Assembly (NCBI GenBank): GCA_003615045.1
Contig: ML014111.1
Location: 186,001 to 250,000, forward strand
DNA length: 64,000 bases
Reading direction: 5' to 3'
Source of the DNA: Caulochytrium protostelioides
Lineage: Eukaryota > Chytridiomycota > Caulochytriomycetes > Caulochytriales > Caulochytriaceae
In this document: in pieces, positions 18,777 through 28,548 of the stretch
Numbering within the stretch: position 1 is the first letter of the stretch
How the letters are laid out: each line of letters begins with the position of its first letter
The notes under the pieces: model-generated
The model's database searches: none
What the model saw: the letters and a program-made list of their open reading frames with translations, nothing else
Told to the model about the DNA's origin: nothing
Translations under genes and position numbers: made by a program

Positions 18777-19670
18777 ATGGACGTTGCGGACGTCGACTTG
18801 GCACTCGAGGCCCCGGAGCGGCCGCGCGTCGATCCCGCTTACCTCCGCCTCCTGTCCCGTGCCCAGTCGCTGCTCGCAGACTACCCCGCGCTCGTGCAAG
18901 CCGTCACGCAAGCGGTCGCGACCCTCGAGAACTTCAGCCAGCAGCGCACGGCCACACGACGGCTGCTGCCGCCGCCCGTTGACGCCGCCGCCGCCCACGG
19001 CGAACCGGCCCCGCTGGCATGGCAGGGCCCGGCTGCGCTCCAGCGCCATGCGCTGGCCGCCGGCGCGCCTGACCTGCTCCCGTATGCGCTCGCCGGCCTC
19101 GGGCCTCGGCTCGCCGCGATCCAGGACGACCGCTGGCGCCAGGCCATCGCGGTGCTCGCGCAGCGGTGGGCGACGTTGGCCGGCCATGCGGAGCGGATGC
19201 GCCGGGTGACGGAAAGCGCGGTCCTGGCGGCGGCGTCGAGCGGGGCGGCCGCCGCCGCCGCGGCAGACGCGCTCGCGGCCTACCGCGCGTCGCCCCAGGG
19301 CCGCGGCGACTGCGCGCCGGCTGGCGCCGGCACGGTGGGTGGGGCTCTCGCGCTCCAGGCGGTGTTTTCCCGCGATGTCGCTGGGGCCTGTGCGGTCCTG
19401 GCCGAGTCCTGGGCGGCGCTGATGCGCGATCTGGCGGACGACCTGGCCCCGCGCGCCGCCTTGTTGGACCCGTTGATCCAGGCGCGTCACGATCCGACAC
19501 AGCTGCGTGCAGACTCCGGCGCGACGAGCGATGGGCGAACGCCGCTGTCCGCCCAGCAGCGCGATCAGCAGGTCACCCAGTTGCAGCTCGCTTGGTCAGA
19601 ACTGGACGAGCATGCGTTAGATGAATCAGAAGCCGGCGAAGCGATTGCCCGTATCCAGTTTCCAGTCTAG
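18777..19670 (+). CDS. Unrecognised Ala-rich helical protein
   Basis: 297 residues from the ATG at 18777 (GGGATGG); the open frame extends upstream to a GTG at 18696. It is almost entirely predicted helix with heptad-like stretches (SLLADYPALVQAVTQAVATL; VLAQRWATLAGHAERMRRV; LAESWAALMRDLADDLAP) and a C-terminal acidic helix ending EAIARIQFPV. No signal peptide or membrane segment is visible. The pattern is reminiscent of a structural or complex subunit, but I do not recognise the family. Strong GC bias at third positions supports it as coding. Confidence 0.6.
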   Translation: MDVADVDLALEAPERPRVDPAYLRLLSRAQSLLADYPALVQAVTQAVATLENFSQQRTATRRLLPPPVDAAAAHGEPAPLAWQGPAALQRHALAAGAPDLLPYALAGLGPRLAAIQDDRWRQAIAVLAQRWATLAGHAERMRRVTESAVLAAASSGAAAAAAADALAAYRASPQGRGDCAPAGAGTVGGALALQAVFSRDVAGACAVLAESWAALMRDLADDLAPRAALLDPLIQARHDPTQLRADSGATSDGRTPLSAQQRDQQVTQLQLAWSELDEHALDESEAGEAIARIQFPV

Positions 19671-21315
19671 TCGTTGGTGTCGTCGTCGAGTCTCGTCAAA
19701 GTCGGCATGGATGACACCCCTTGAGCGGTCTTATTGCACGACTCGTTGGTGGAGGGGTGCTTATCGCTGACGGCCCCATCTCCGTGTTGGCAGCCCCGGC
19801 GTTGTCGTCGGCATCGTATCTCCGCTGGTACCCGGCAAATATAGCATGCCGGAACACGCGGGGAGGGCATTGTGCTCTCGCCGCCTGACGCTTATCGAAA
19901 ATGCGTGGCTGGCACCGCTGATCTGGCAAATTCGCCTCCCCCATCCGGTCAGAGTCGCCGTGAGGGGCTGCTGGCTACGCACGCATGTCGTCTACTGTTC
20001 GTCTGCTGGCCGAATGCAAACGACACTCCGCGAAAAAAAAATCAGCGTATGGCCTTCTGAAGGCTCTGAAGACCTCATCGAACCATAAGATTGAACGGTC
20101 ATTCATGACTCGTTTAAAATGCGTGCCGACGCCCGTGATGACGAATGATTCTGTGGGCCGTTGCGAGGATTCCGGGACACATCGGCCCTTTTGCGCGTGC
20201 GTCGGGAGCGCCCTTCGGGAGCGCTCGTCGTGCAGCAAGGGAACGTCAGCAAAGACGGACTGAGGGGGCGGGGTCGGTGCTAGGGTCGGTGCCAAGGTTG
20301 ATGCCGAAATCGATGACGATCATCGTATCGACTCGTAGAGGGCCGATGTCGACGTGAAGAGAGCCGATCCTGCTCGATGGTCATCCTCGTTTTAGTCTGA
20401 CACGAGGTCCGTAGCGGTCAGCGTGAGGCAGACGCTTTGTACATGCATCCACGGCCGATCCACGGCCACTGCCCATGATCGCATCGCCGTTTAGCGATGA
20501 AACCACCATCAAGAATTCGACATAGACGCCATCCATCGTAAATCATCTTGATGCATGGCATCCTTCGGCTGTGCCTTCGACTCGAGTATCATTTCCTTGA
20601 GGGCTGCCCGTGCAACAAAAATAGAGTGAACTAAACCTACCACTGGCTCCGACCTTTGTCCATACGCTCCACGATCCACGGTAACTGCATTTATTGCATT
20701 CCGACGATTACGCACCTGTTGGCCCTTGTCCCCTCGGCGCCATATACTCTGCATCATTGCTCTCGCCTGCTCGGTTGCTGTCCGCTTTCTACGTTCCCCG
20801 AGCCGGTCGCCGTTATCGCCACGCACCTTTCAACAACCTCGGGTGGCCACTGTTGACACATCGAGCACACGCAAAGCTTTTCGCTCCCAGACCTCACGAT
20901 CTCTCCCGGCCTTCTTCTTCGCTGTCATTGCCGTCGCCACCTTTGCCGTCGTCAAGCGCCGTCCATTGCCTCTCTACCGCGGCGTAGGTCTGGATGGTTG
21001 CGCTGCCGCTATCTTGCTGACCGTTGATCGACCGCGAGCGACGGCCCCGCCACGTAGCCCGTGCACCGCATGGCTTCCGCTGACGGCTCCCTGTCTGTCG
21101 CGCTGTTGTCTCTCTGCCGACGGGGGCACGACCACAGCCACGGGTCTGCCGTTCGCGCATGCGTCCGGCGACCAGTTTTCCACGGCTCGCCAGGGTGTAG
21201 CTGAGCCGCTACTGCTACGGCTGCTACTACGGCCGCTGCCACCGCCGCCGCCGCCGCTGCTGCTGCTGCTTTGACTGTCGCCGCTGCGGCGGCTGATGCG
21301 GCTGCTGAGCGAACG
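19671..21315. other. Intergenic upstream of the 7-TM gene
   Basis: 1.6 kb of mixed composition. A 92-codon plus-strand frame at 19985 starts MSSTVRLLAECKRHSAKKKS but resembles nothing known. The last 500 bases are pyrimidine-rich with a CTG/CCG run at 21239-21270 that is probably 5' untranslated sequence. Confidence 0.4.
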
Positions 21316-23280
21316 ATGGACTTCGGCGTCGGGCCGCCGCCCGGACCGGTGCCGTTAGGCGCGCTGCTCCCCTCGGCCGTGGTCGTGGGCCTCAACGGCG
21401 GTTTTCTCGCCGCTGCGCTATTCGTGCTCGCCCGTTGGTCCGAGCGGTTCCCCACCCTCTCCCGTCGCGGACCCATCTGGCTGCTGGGGCCGTCCGTGCT
21501 GTTTGTGGGCGACCTCACCTGGCTCGTGACGACGTTCCTGACGCGATCGGGACGGATCCCCGACTCTCAGTATCATGTCTGTGCGTCTGTCGCCTTCGGC
21601 GTCACGGCGACTGGCGCCGCTCTCTGCACCACGGCGCCCCTCTGGGTGCCGCAAGCGGTCGCGACGGCGCCGCGCGACGAGTCGGATGCGGTCCTGGGGT
21701 CCCGCGCATCGCGGCCAGTGTCCGTGCGCTCAGCTCATGTCGACTTCGAGGATGGCGATTTTGACTTCAGGCCGTTCGGTTCGAGCCGGTCCCCGCGCCG
21801 CGCCTTCTACCGTGGGGCATGGACAGCTATCCTCGTGCTCGGCGTCGCGGCAGCCGTCGTCCTGTGCGTGTTGGACAACGTGTCGATGATACCGCAGCAC
21901 GAACACCTTCTCGGCGGACGCATGCCGCATGCCTTCTGGCTCTGGCCGAGCTCGCTGCTCTGGCTCGTGACGCTCGGGATCTGGGTCATGGGCGGCGACG
22001 TGGTCGTCCGCCTCCGCCACGTGCTGCACCGCGATGTGCGCAGGCATCCGCTGGCGGCGGGGCCGGTCCCGCGTGACTCATTCGGCCATCCGCATGCGGT
22101 GCAGGGCCAGCAGTGGGTCGCCGGGCTCTATCTCCGACGTCTCCAACATGTGGTGCGGCGTCGCAAAGCCGCCGCTGCTTGCGTCATGATGGTCAGTATG
22201 TCGGTCCTGCTCATTGCGACGGCGATCACCATCGTCGCCCAGTTTGTGCCGTTCATCGGCGAGACGGCGCTGTTCCGACCCCTCCGCGGGACCGACCTGG
22301 GCGCCTTGACCTTCGAAGCGATTATGGTCACAGCCCTGCTGATCTGGAACGCCGGATGCGCAATGATGTACCTCTCAACGCTCAAAGCCGCTCAAACCAG
22401 CGAGCAGCATATTCTCGCCAAGAGCTCTTCTGAAGACGTCTTGGTCGCGGCGATGTTGGCCCAAAACCTGTCCACGGCCACGGCGGGCAGCACGGCGCCC
22501 CGCGCCACGCTCGCCATCGGTCCCGGCATGGTCGCGGACGCTGGCATGTACAGCACCCTCGTCGCCACGCCCCCGTCTAAACATCCGCCGTCCGTGGCGA
22601 GTCACCTGCGCTACGACACCACTTCGCTCTCGGGCCACAGCAGCCAGCATAGTGTCGTGGAGATCAGCGATAACGACAACGACAACGACAGCGACGATGA
22701 CGATGACGATGAAGGTGATCGGACCTCTGCGGAAGCCAACGGCGATCGGGGTCCCGACCCCGCACACGGCATTGTTACCGTCGGCGCGCCGGTCGCGGCG
22801 ACCACGGCGACAGACGGATCTTGGGCACGGTGGTTCCGGCCAGCTCAGCCCGTCACCTACGGCGTCACCAACCCGTCGAATCCGTCGACGCCGTCCATAC
22901 CGGACTTTCATCGCTTTTCAGGGGCGGCCGTCGGCGACGCCGGACGCGCCGCCCGCCCGCCCGGCAGTCTTGCGGGCGCGCCCTCGCACCGCATGAGCTT
23001 CCTCACCGACATCACGCACGCGCCCAGCACTGCCCTCGAGCCGCCGCCCAGCATCGTCGCCTTTCCCATCGGCCCTCGCGGCACGGCGCCGTTCCAGCCG
23101 GTGGACGCTGGCCTCGTGCCGGCGCGTGGTCGGAGTTTGCACCGTGATGTGGTCGACCCCGGCAGCCATGGTGCCGAGGCCGCCGCCGCCGCGGCGCATG
23201 CACGGAGCTTGTCGCGAGAACGCGTGACGGTCTGGCAAGCCGATGTCCCGCTAACCCAGCCGCCCGATCGGTTTTTCTAA
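21316..23280 (+). CDS. Seven-transmembrane receptor-like protein
   Basis: 654 residues from the ATG at 21316; the open frame reaches back to a TTG. Seven hydrophobic segments are visible: AVVVGLNGGFLAAALFVLA, WLLGPSVLFVGDLTWLVTTF, VAFGVTATGAALCTTAPLWV, WTAILVLGVAAAVVLCVL, LWPSSLLWLVTLGIWVMGG, VSMSVLLIATAITIVAQFV and IMVTALLIWNAGCAMMYL. They fall within residues ~15-370. A short N-terminus, a ~50-residue loop between segments 3 and 4 and a ~290-residue cytoplasmic tail suit a GPCR-like receptor. The tail has an acidic run of Asn-Asp and Asp repeats and is otherwise Ser/Pro/Thr-rich. No family-defining motif is recognised, so ligand and class are unknown. A multi-span transporter is the main alternative. 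Confidence 0.65.
   Translation: MDFGVGPPPGPVPLGALLPSAVVVGLNGGFLAAALFVLARWSERFPTLSRRGPIWLLGPSVLFVGDLTWLVTTFLTRSGRIPDSQYHVCASVAFGVTATGAALCTTAPLWVPQAVATAPRDESDAVLGSRASRPVSVRSAHVDFEDGDFDFRPFGSSRSPRRAFYRGAWTAILVLGVAAAVVLCVLDNVSMIPQHEHLLGGRMPHAFWLWPSSLLWLVTLGIWVMGGDVVVRLRHVLHRDVRRHPLAAGPVPRDSFGHPHAVQGQQWVAGLYLRRLQHVVRRRKAAAACVMMVSMSVLLIATAITIVAQFVPFIGETALFRPLRGTDLGALTFEAIMVTALLIWNAGCAMMYLSTLKAAQTSEQHILAKSSSEDVLVAAMLAQNLSTATAGSTAPRATLAIGPGMVADAGMYSTLVATPPSKHPPSVASHLRYDTTSLSGHSSQHSVVEISDNDNDNDSDDDDDDEGDRTSAEANGDRGPDPAHGIVTVGAPVAATTATDGSWARWFRPAQPVTYGVTNPSNPSTPSIPDFHRFSGAAVGDAGRAARPPGSLAGAPSHRMSFLTDITHAPSTALEPPPSIVAFPIGPRGTAPFQPVDAGLVPARGRSLHRDVVDPGSHGAEAAAAAAHARSLSRERVTVWQADVPLTQPPDRFF
22672..22712 (+). 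repeat. In-frame GAC/GAT repeat coding an acidic run
   Basis: Alternating GACAAC then GACGAT triplets encode Asp-Asn and poly-Asp in the cytoplasmic tail of the 7-TM protein; a length-variable coding microsatellite. Confidence 0.75.
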
Positions 23281-23835
23281 AAACACTTTCAAACGGTCAG
23301 ATCCTCGCCAATGACTCGCAGCTGTTATTGTTCAACCCCTCGCTTGTAATATTACCTGTTATTTTCTAGGCTGTATAGGGTTATATAGGTGGACGCACGA
23401 TCACACGTCAGACGGGTCGAAAGGCGCACGATTCTAGTTTCGTCACGGATATCCTTAACAAGAAGGTTGCGACTCCGCTGCGTCAATACAAGGGAGACTG
23501 CTCGTGCTGTGCGATGAGATGGCTGCCTCAGCACAAGAGGGCACTCACGTCTATCTTTATGTAAGTCGAAGCGTCAAAACGTGAACGTACCAAAGCGCCG
23601 GAGATTGTGCCGATGCTCTCGTTCGTTCACGAGCGATGTATCAGGATGGCCATGATTCCATGCATCGCGCCTTTCTGTCGCATCATCCCCTCATTAGCGT
23701 CCATGACCCCTTCTCCCCCCTCCCGGGCGCGTTCTGCAATGCGATGGTGTCCCGTGGTGGCGGTGGCTAACGCCAACACCCGAACCACCACCTTCTCATC
23801 TGCCCGACGGGAACCGCGATACCCTTGGGTCTCGC
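23281..23835. other. Convergent 3' ends of 7-TM and Lcl3-like genes
   Basis: 555 bases, AT-richer in the first 200 (TAATATTACC, TTATATAGG), as expected for 3' untranslated regions. No gene is seen. Confidence 0.55.
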
Positions 23836-25140
23836 TCATGGCTTCGCCGGGCTGCCTGCCATGGAGGCTCGCATCGCTTCTTTCCAGACCGCGGGGGCCT
23901 GCACGGCGGCTACGCCGCGATGCCACATCCCGAGGCGCTGTTGCTGGGCCTGCTTTTCTGCCGCGCGCAGCACGGCTTCCATGCCGTCATACTGCTTGCC
24001 GGCCTGATCGTACACGACCGCCAGACCGGCCTGCACGAGGTCGAGATTCACGTTGCGGTGCCATCCGAGCCGGCCGAGCCAGCCCCAGCGGGCCCACACG
24101 ACCCCCAGGCAGCGTCCGTAGTGGTCGCGAGCGAGGCAGCGCACGCGAACGGTGGTGCCCGGCGGGCAGCGCGTCGCAAGGTGGGCCTTCGCGTCCGCGT
24201 AGAAGGGCTGCTCCGTGCGGCCGAAGTGGGGGCCCTCGGGCGCGTCGACGCCGGCGAGCCGAATGGCCATTGTGCAGGAGCTCAGGACGGGACGGTCGGC
24301 AACGCCGGCCCATGCCTGTGGCCGGGCATACCGCGCGATCGTCCGCGCGGACGAACTCGCCAGACGGATGCCGCGGGGAGGTTGCTTTTGCCAAGGCTCC
24401 ACTACGCGTGCAGATGCGGATGCGGGTGCGGGCGATGGCGATGGCGATGGCGATGACGACGTCGATGCCGCGGTCGCCGTGGCCACCGTGGGCGACTGCT
24501 TCGGAAATCGTGCATAGTCCCGGGCTAGAACACCGATGGTCACGAGGAACCGATCCCAAGCGAAATCGATCGGGGGTCGGTGGAGCACGCGGAGGCCGTC
24601 GGCGTCGTTGACCTGCATGACCACGGCGCGCAGGGTGGTGGGAAAATGCCGGGGCGTCAAGAACGCGGCGGTAGGCCAGCGCCGCCACGTCGCTGGGCGC
24701 ACCAGGAATCCCGCTACACCGAGGCCGGCCAGGCCCGCAGCGGCCACGGCGACCGCCGGGAGCGGCAGCGGACTCGGTCCCGCTCCCGTCGCCGGCGGTG
24801 GTGGCGCCGCCGGACGGGCCCGCGGGCGGTACCACGGATGCTCACAGCGCGATGCCCCCGGGGGCGCGGGCATCACCGCAGCAGCATCGATCCTAGACGA
24901 CGACGGCGACGGCGCGAGGGCCGCCGCATCCGATTCGGCGGCTCGTCGGGCGGATCGGCGGGGCAGAGCCGCCCATTGGGCGCGCCACCCCTCGATGGCG
25001 CTGGCCATCAGGCCCTGCCGCGATGCATCGGGCTCGCCCGAGGTCGCGAGCGGCGTCGGCGTTGGCGGTTTGGTCATCGTCGTGGCCGCTGTCGCGGCAG
25101 TGGCGCTAGCGCCGCCGGAGAACGACCACCACGTGACCAT
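23836..25140 (-). CDS. LCL3: Mitochondrial membrane thermonuclease-family nuclease, Lcl3-like
   Basis: 434 residues from the ATG at 25140 (GCCATGG). A hydrophobic helix at about 128-147 (LPAVAVAAAGLAGLGVAGFL) is the membrane anchor. The staphylococcal-nuclease fold follows: VNDADGLRVLHRPP (175-190, replacing the usual V-x-D-G-D), IRLAGVDAPEGPHFGR (293-308), VRVRCLARDHYGRCLG (331-346) with the catalytic Arg of the DxYGR motif, then LDLVQAGLAVVYDQAG and LRAAEKQAQQQRLGMW. This order and spacing match fungal Lcl3, a mitochondrial endonuclease of the SNase family. Two oddities are a ~100-residue Ser/Pro/Ala insertion between the first two motifs and a longer N-terminus. Activity is likely because the Asp, Glu and Arg positions remain. 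Confidence 0.87.
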   Translation of the reverse strand: MVTWWSFSGGASATAATAATTMTKPPTPTPLATSGEPDASRQGLMASAIEGWRAQWAALPRRSARRAAESDAAALAPSPSSSRIDAAAVMPAPPGASRCEHPWYRPRARPAAPPPPATGAGPSPLPLPAVAVAAAGLAGLGVAGFLVRPATWRRWPTAAFLTPRHFPTTLRAVVMQVNDADGLRVLHRPPIDFAWDRFLVTIGVLARDYARFPKQSPTVATATAASTSSSPSPSPSPAPASASARVVEPWQKQPPRGIRLASSSARTIARYARPQAWAGVADRPVLSSCTMAIRLAGVDAPEGPHFGRTEQPFYADAKAHLATRCPPGTTVRVRCLARDHYGRCLGVVWARWGWLGRLGWHRNVNLDLVQAGLAVVYDQAGKQYDGMEAVLRAAEKQAQQQRLGMWHRGVAAVQAPAVWKEAMRASMAGSPAKP

Positions 25141-25985
25141 GGCTGCAGCGAACGGAGGGGTGGCATGGATGGCCGATGCGACCGAAAGCGAAATGCGCGC
25201 TAACCGACCCGCTTGGCCAGAGATCGTCCCGACAGAGACAGGGAAGGACAGAGGCCGCTCGTAATACCGGCCCGAGCGGGAGGCCGTGGACGGAGCGTGC
25301 CTCGTACGACGCAGAGAACAGACCGGAACGACACGCAGGGGCCGGCGTTGATCCGAGCCTCGCCTGCGGCATGCGAGCATCCCGCCATGCCAGCGAGCCG
25401 TCGGGCCGCCGCATCCACGGCCGCGATTGGTAGTGGGAGCATGGTCCATCCCTTGCAGTATGCAATAATACATTAGATCACACAGATGTAATCGCGACGG
25501 CGCGGGGGGGCGTGAAAGCGGCATGTCGAAGTGGTCGCTCCGCCGTGGGTCGGACGCCTTTCTGCGCCGCAGTGGCACCCGCGAATGTCTCGTCCTCCAT
25601 GTTTCGGGCCGACCTATGGCGGTGCGCGGCGGCGGCCGGGGCCGTTCGGCCCGACCGTGTGGCGCAGGCGTCCTAGATGTTCTGATCATCGCCGGCGCCG
25701 ACCCCCGCATCGCTCAGCCAACACGACGCGAGCGCCGCCCGCGCGTCACCGGTCAGGTGCAGGAGACGCGTCTTTACCGTGCTGACGACCGTCGGCGTAG
25801 ACTGCGCACCGTTCGGTGTCGTTGGAGAAGCGAGCCGCAGCTGGCTTCGTGAGTCGGAGGCGGACGAGGACGAGCGTATGCGAGCGGTCAGCTTCTGCCG
25901 GTCGCAGCTCCCGTCATCCCAAGCGCTGGGCAAGCAGCAGATCGGACGCAGATACATTGTCCCTTTTGTCGAGTACCGAAGGGGA

Positions 25986-26021
25986 ACCCAGGTGCATGCC
26001 GAGACGAATCGGGTCCTGACA
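25986..26021 (+). repeat. Diverged copy C of part of the Fanzor-like remnant
   Basis: 36 bases matching 17977-18012 at 27 positions without gaps by hand count, in the same orientation. In the matching frame it reads TQVHAETNRVLT, comparable with TRVYAHTHVVLK in the remnant. Confidence 0.5.
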
Positions 26022-26090
26022 AAGCTGCACACCTGAGATCCGACGGCCGTGCCGGTCTCTCGCGCGTCCCAGGCGGGCGCCCACCCGACC

Positions 26091-26156
26091 GACCCGACGC
26101 CGGTCATCGGGATCCGCTCGACCCGGATGTCTGCCAATACGAATGTGGTCCTGACA
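26091..26156 (+). repeat. Diverged copy B of part of the Fanzor-like remnant
   Basis: 66 bases matching 17947-18012 at 52 positions without gaps by hand count, same orientation. It reads PTPVIGIRSTRMSANTNVVL in the same frame as PTPVTQVRKTRVYAHTHVVL in the remnant; similarity fades beyond RRQGT. It is a relic of the same element family. Confidence 0.62.
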
Positions 26157-26497
26157 AGACCAAATCGACGCCAGGGGACTTCTTGCATCACGATACGAGT
26201 GACCATGTGACGCGGTCGGCCGCGGCAACATCCGACAAGCCGGAGGCGCCCACGCGCCCGGAAGCACCCTCGCCGGCGCCGCGTCCCGCGACGCCTTCGG
26301 GCGGCTGTCGCCTGGCTGCGCCACCGGCCGCCGATGCGGGGTGCAGCGCCTCTCGATCGGGCGCCACCGCGGCGAAGCGCTCGCCCGACAAAACGCCTCC
26401 GCGGCCGCGGCCCGCTCGGTGACCCGCACACGGAGCCATGGCGCCGCGCGCTGAAGCGGCCGTCTCGGTGGGAGGTGCGCACCCAAGCCTTCACCGG

Positions 26498-26660
26498 AAC
26501 CGAGGCCGAGGCCGAGGCCGAGGCCGCTCATGCCGATAGCGATGATACCGCTGCTGGCCGGTGCCGGTGCCGGTGCCGGTGCCGGTGCCGGTGCCGATGC
26601 CGATGCCGATGCCGATGCCGGTGCCGGTGCCAGTGCCCATGCCGGTGCCGGTGCCGATAC
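26498..26660. repeat. GCCGAG / GCCGGT / GCCGAT hexanucleotide array
   Basis: Four to five GCCGAG units at 26498-26525, then about 17 units alternating GCCGGT and GCCGAT from 26556 to 26660. Open on both strands as Ala-Gly/Ala-Asp or His-Arg dipeptide repeats, with no flanking gene-like sequence. Confidence 0.8.
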
Positions 26661-26813
26661 CGCTGTGGCGCTTCCGCGCGGGTGGCGCTGCATTCTGGCG
26701 TGGAAAGAGGTTTGCGGTCGGCTCGATCCCGTCTTTCCCGTGCCGACCACACCTCCACCACGGGCCGGCCCGGCCGCCCGCCTCCCCGCGGTCCCCCCGC
26801 TACGGCCGCTGCC

Positions 26814-26816
<3 letters not shown>

Positions 26817-26860
<44 letters not shown>
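26817..26860. repeat. (CTG)n microsatellite
   Basis: About fourteen uninterrupted CTG units, the longest in the window, 380 bases upstream of the GPI-protein start. Confidence 0.85.
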
Positions 26861-27240
26861 TCAACACCAATGGCTAGGCTCTCCTTCGGACCCAGCACTG
26901 CCGCCGCCGCGCCTCCTTGGACACCATTCGTCCAGCGTGCCGTCGCCATCGCTCGACGTGTCCTGACATCGCGGTCTCGCCCGTCCTCGCCGGCGGTGGT
27001 CTTCAGGATCGGTTGAGCAGCGTCGCCGTGCACCCCGTGGACAACCTTGACGCTAGATGTCGACCGTCTGACGCCGTTCTGCGACCGCCGTTTTGCTCCT
27101 GCCGCTCGCTCTATCGGTTGGTCTGTCTTCCTGTCTCGATCTCTCAGCATCGTTCACCTCGCCTGGCTGGATCAGGCCGTGTTGCCGCCCCGTTACAGCC
27201 TGCTGCTGCTTGCTACCGCCCACCGCTGCCGCCCATCACG

Positions 27241-27993
27241 ATGCGTTTACTCGCTGGGCTCGCCGTGGCCGCCGCCGCCGTGCTCATGCCGCGCGCGCTG
27301 GCCGGCTCGATCAACGTGACGTGCACCAACGACAACAAGACGGCTGTCGAATGCCCCTCGGGCCATCTGTACACACACCCTGAGGACGGCTTGACGGCGC
27401 TGACGCTGCTCGTGACCTACCGTCCGGACGATACGAACACGCGGCTCAGCCTGCTGACCTTCAGCTACGGCATCAAAACCGACGCTGCCGACGCCCCCAC
27501 CGTCGGCTCGAATCCTCCCGTCTCCGCGTCAGACGATGCGTCGCTGGCCAAAACATGGTACCACTTGCAGGTGACGCCGGTGTCCCCCTCCATGCCGGTG
27601 CCCTTCTACTGGAACCCGGGGCAGCAGGTGGACCCGGCGCTGCTGGCCGCCGCTCTGAGCGGCCGCAGCAGCACCGACATCGACATCGCCACGACCTTCT
27701 CGTTCACCGAGCAGCGCATCAGCGACCTGATCGTCACGGGCGCCGCGCTCGTGGCCGGGCCCTCGGCGCGCCTCAGCACCGCTGCTGACGATGCGGGCGG
27801 CAGCTCCGACGGCACCCACAGCACGAGCGGCGGCGGCACCGCCTCATCCTCCACGGGCAGCACTAACTCGACCGTGCTCGGGGGGAACTCCTCGGGTGCC
27901 CGCCCGCGCGGGCAGGGCTACGGGCCTGTCGCGGCCGCCGCCGGCGCCGCCGTGCTCGCAACCGCCTCCTATGTGGCCTCATGGTTCCTCTAG
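27241..27993 (+). CDS. Secreted, probably GPI-anchored cell-surface protein
   Basis: 250 residues from the ATG at 27241. The N-terminus MRLLAGLAVAAAAVLMPRALA is a signal peptide with cleavage after ALA. The mature part has one Cys pair (VTCTN and VECPS), potential N-glycosylation sites (NVT, NKT, NST, NSS), and a compact domain to about residue 175. A Ser/Thr/Gly-rich stalk follows, then a C-terminal hydrophobic segment (VAAAAGAAVLATASYVASWFL) with no basic residues after it. That layout is typical of GPI attachment, with omega sites likely in GNSSGA. I do not recognise the folded domain. It is likely displayed on the cell surface or wall. Confidence 0.7.
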   Translation: MRLLAGLAVAAAAVLMPRALAGSINVTCTNDNKTAVECPSGHLYTHPEDGLTALTLLVTYRPDDTNTRLSLLTFSYGIKTDAADAPTVGSNPPVSASDDASLAKTWYHLQVTPVSPSMPVPFYWNPGQQVDPALLAAALSGRSSTDIDIATTFSFTEQRISDLIVTGAALVAGPSARLSTAADDAGGSSDGTHSTSGGGTASSSTGSTNSTVLGGNSSGARPRGQGYGPVAAAAGAAVLATASYVASWFL

Positions 27994-28548
27994 TCCTTCG
28001 GCGACCTCGCGCCATGCGCCTTCTCCCCCCGAACCACTTATCGCTGCCGTCCGGCGCATGCATGCGCAACACGATCCAATGCCATGCGAGACGGCGCGGC
28101 GCCCCCTCGCTTAGATTGCCGCCGGGGCTGGCTCCCAGCGCGTGATGATGACACCGTTCCGATTGTTCCCGGGCAACGCGTGAGGCGGGGGGGACGACCT
28201 TCCCGTGGAGGCGTCATGCTCCCCCAGCCGCTTGTTCATCGCTCCGTGCTGCGCTTCTTTAAGCCGTCTCGAGACCGATCGGATGCGGCCAGAAGGGCCG
28301 TTTCCTTTTCATCCTTTCTTTATACGTGTTCTCCTGCTTCTGTGCGCATCGCCGCGCACCCCCCCTAGGGCATCGCAACGCATGGCCGCGCACCCCCCCT
28401 AGGGCATCGCAACGCATGGCCGCGCGCTGCCCATCGCCGACTTCACCGACCTCATGGTGACCACGCCGGTCATCCCCCCTCCTCGTTCTCCCCATTAATG
28501 TCATTCTTTTTGTCAATCGTACGCGACGGCCGCGTGGGTGGTACTGTG
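27994..28548. other. Convergent 3' ends of GPI-protein and NAXE genes
   Basis: 555 bases. Contains the 34-bp tandem repeat at 28351-28425. No gene is seen. Confidence 0.55.
28351..28425. repeat. 34-bp tandem repeat, 2.2 copies
   Basis: Copy 1 at 28351-28384 and copy 2 at 28385-28418 are identical; a third starts at 28419 and fades after 7 bases. The unit contains a C7 run followed by TAGGG and GCATCGCAACGCATG. Confidence 0.85.

Larger units (their letters stand above)
25141..27240. other. Long repeat-bearing intergenic region
   Basis: 2.1 kb between the divergent Lcl3-like and GPI-protein genes. It holds two decayed segments related to the Fanzor-like remnant (25986-26021 and 26091-26156), a GCCGGT/GCCGAT hexanucleotide array (26498-26660) and a CTG tract (26817-26860). 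No intact gene is supported. Confidence 0.55.

Noticed and set aside
26530-26877. Ala-Gly/Ala-Asp dipeptide-repeat protein
   Set aside because: Entirely explained by the hexanucleotide array and CTG tract; open in several frames, with no start or flanking context of a gene.
28351-28425. CRISPR-like array
   Set aside because: Repeats are directly abutting without spacers, only 2.2 copies, in a eukaryotic context; it is a simple tandem duplication.
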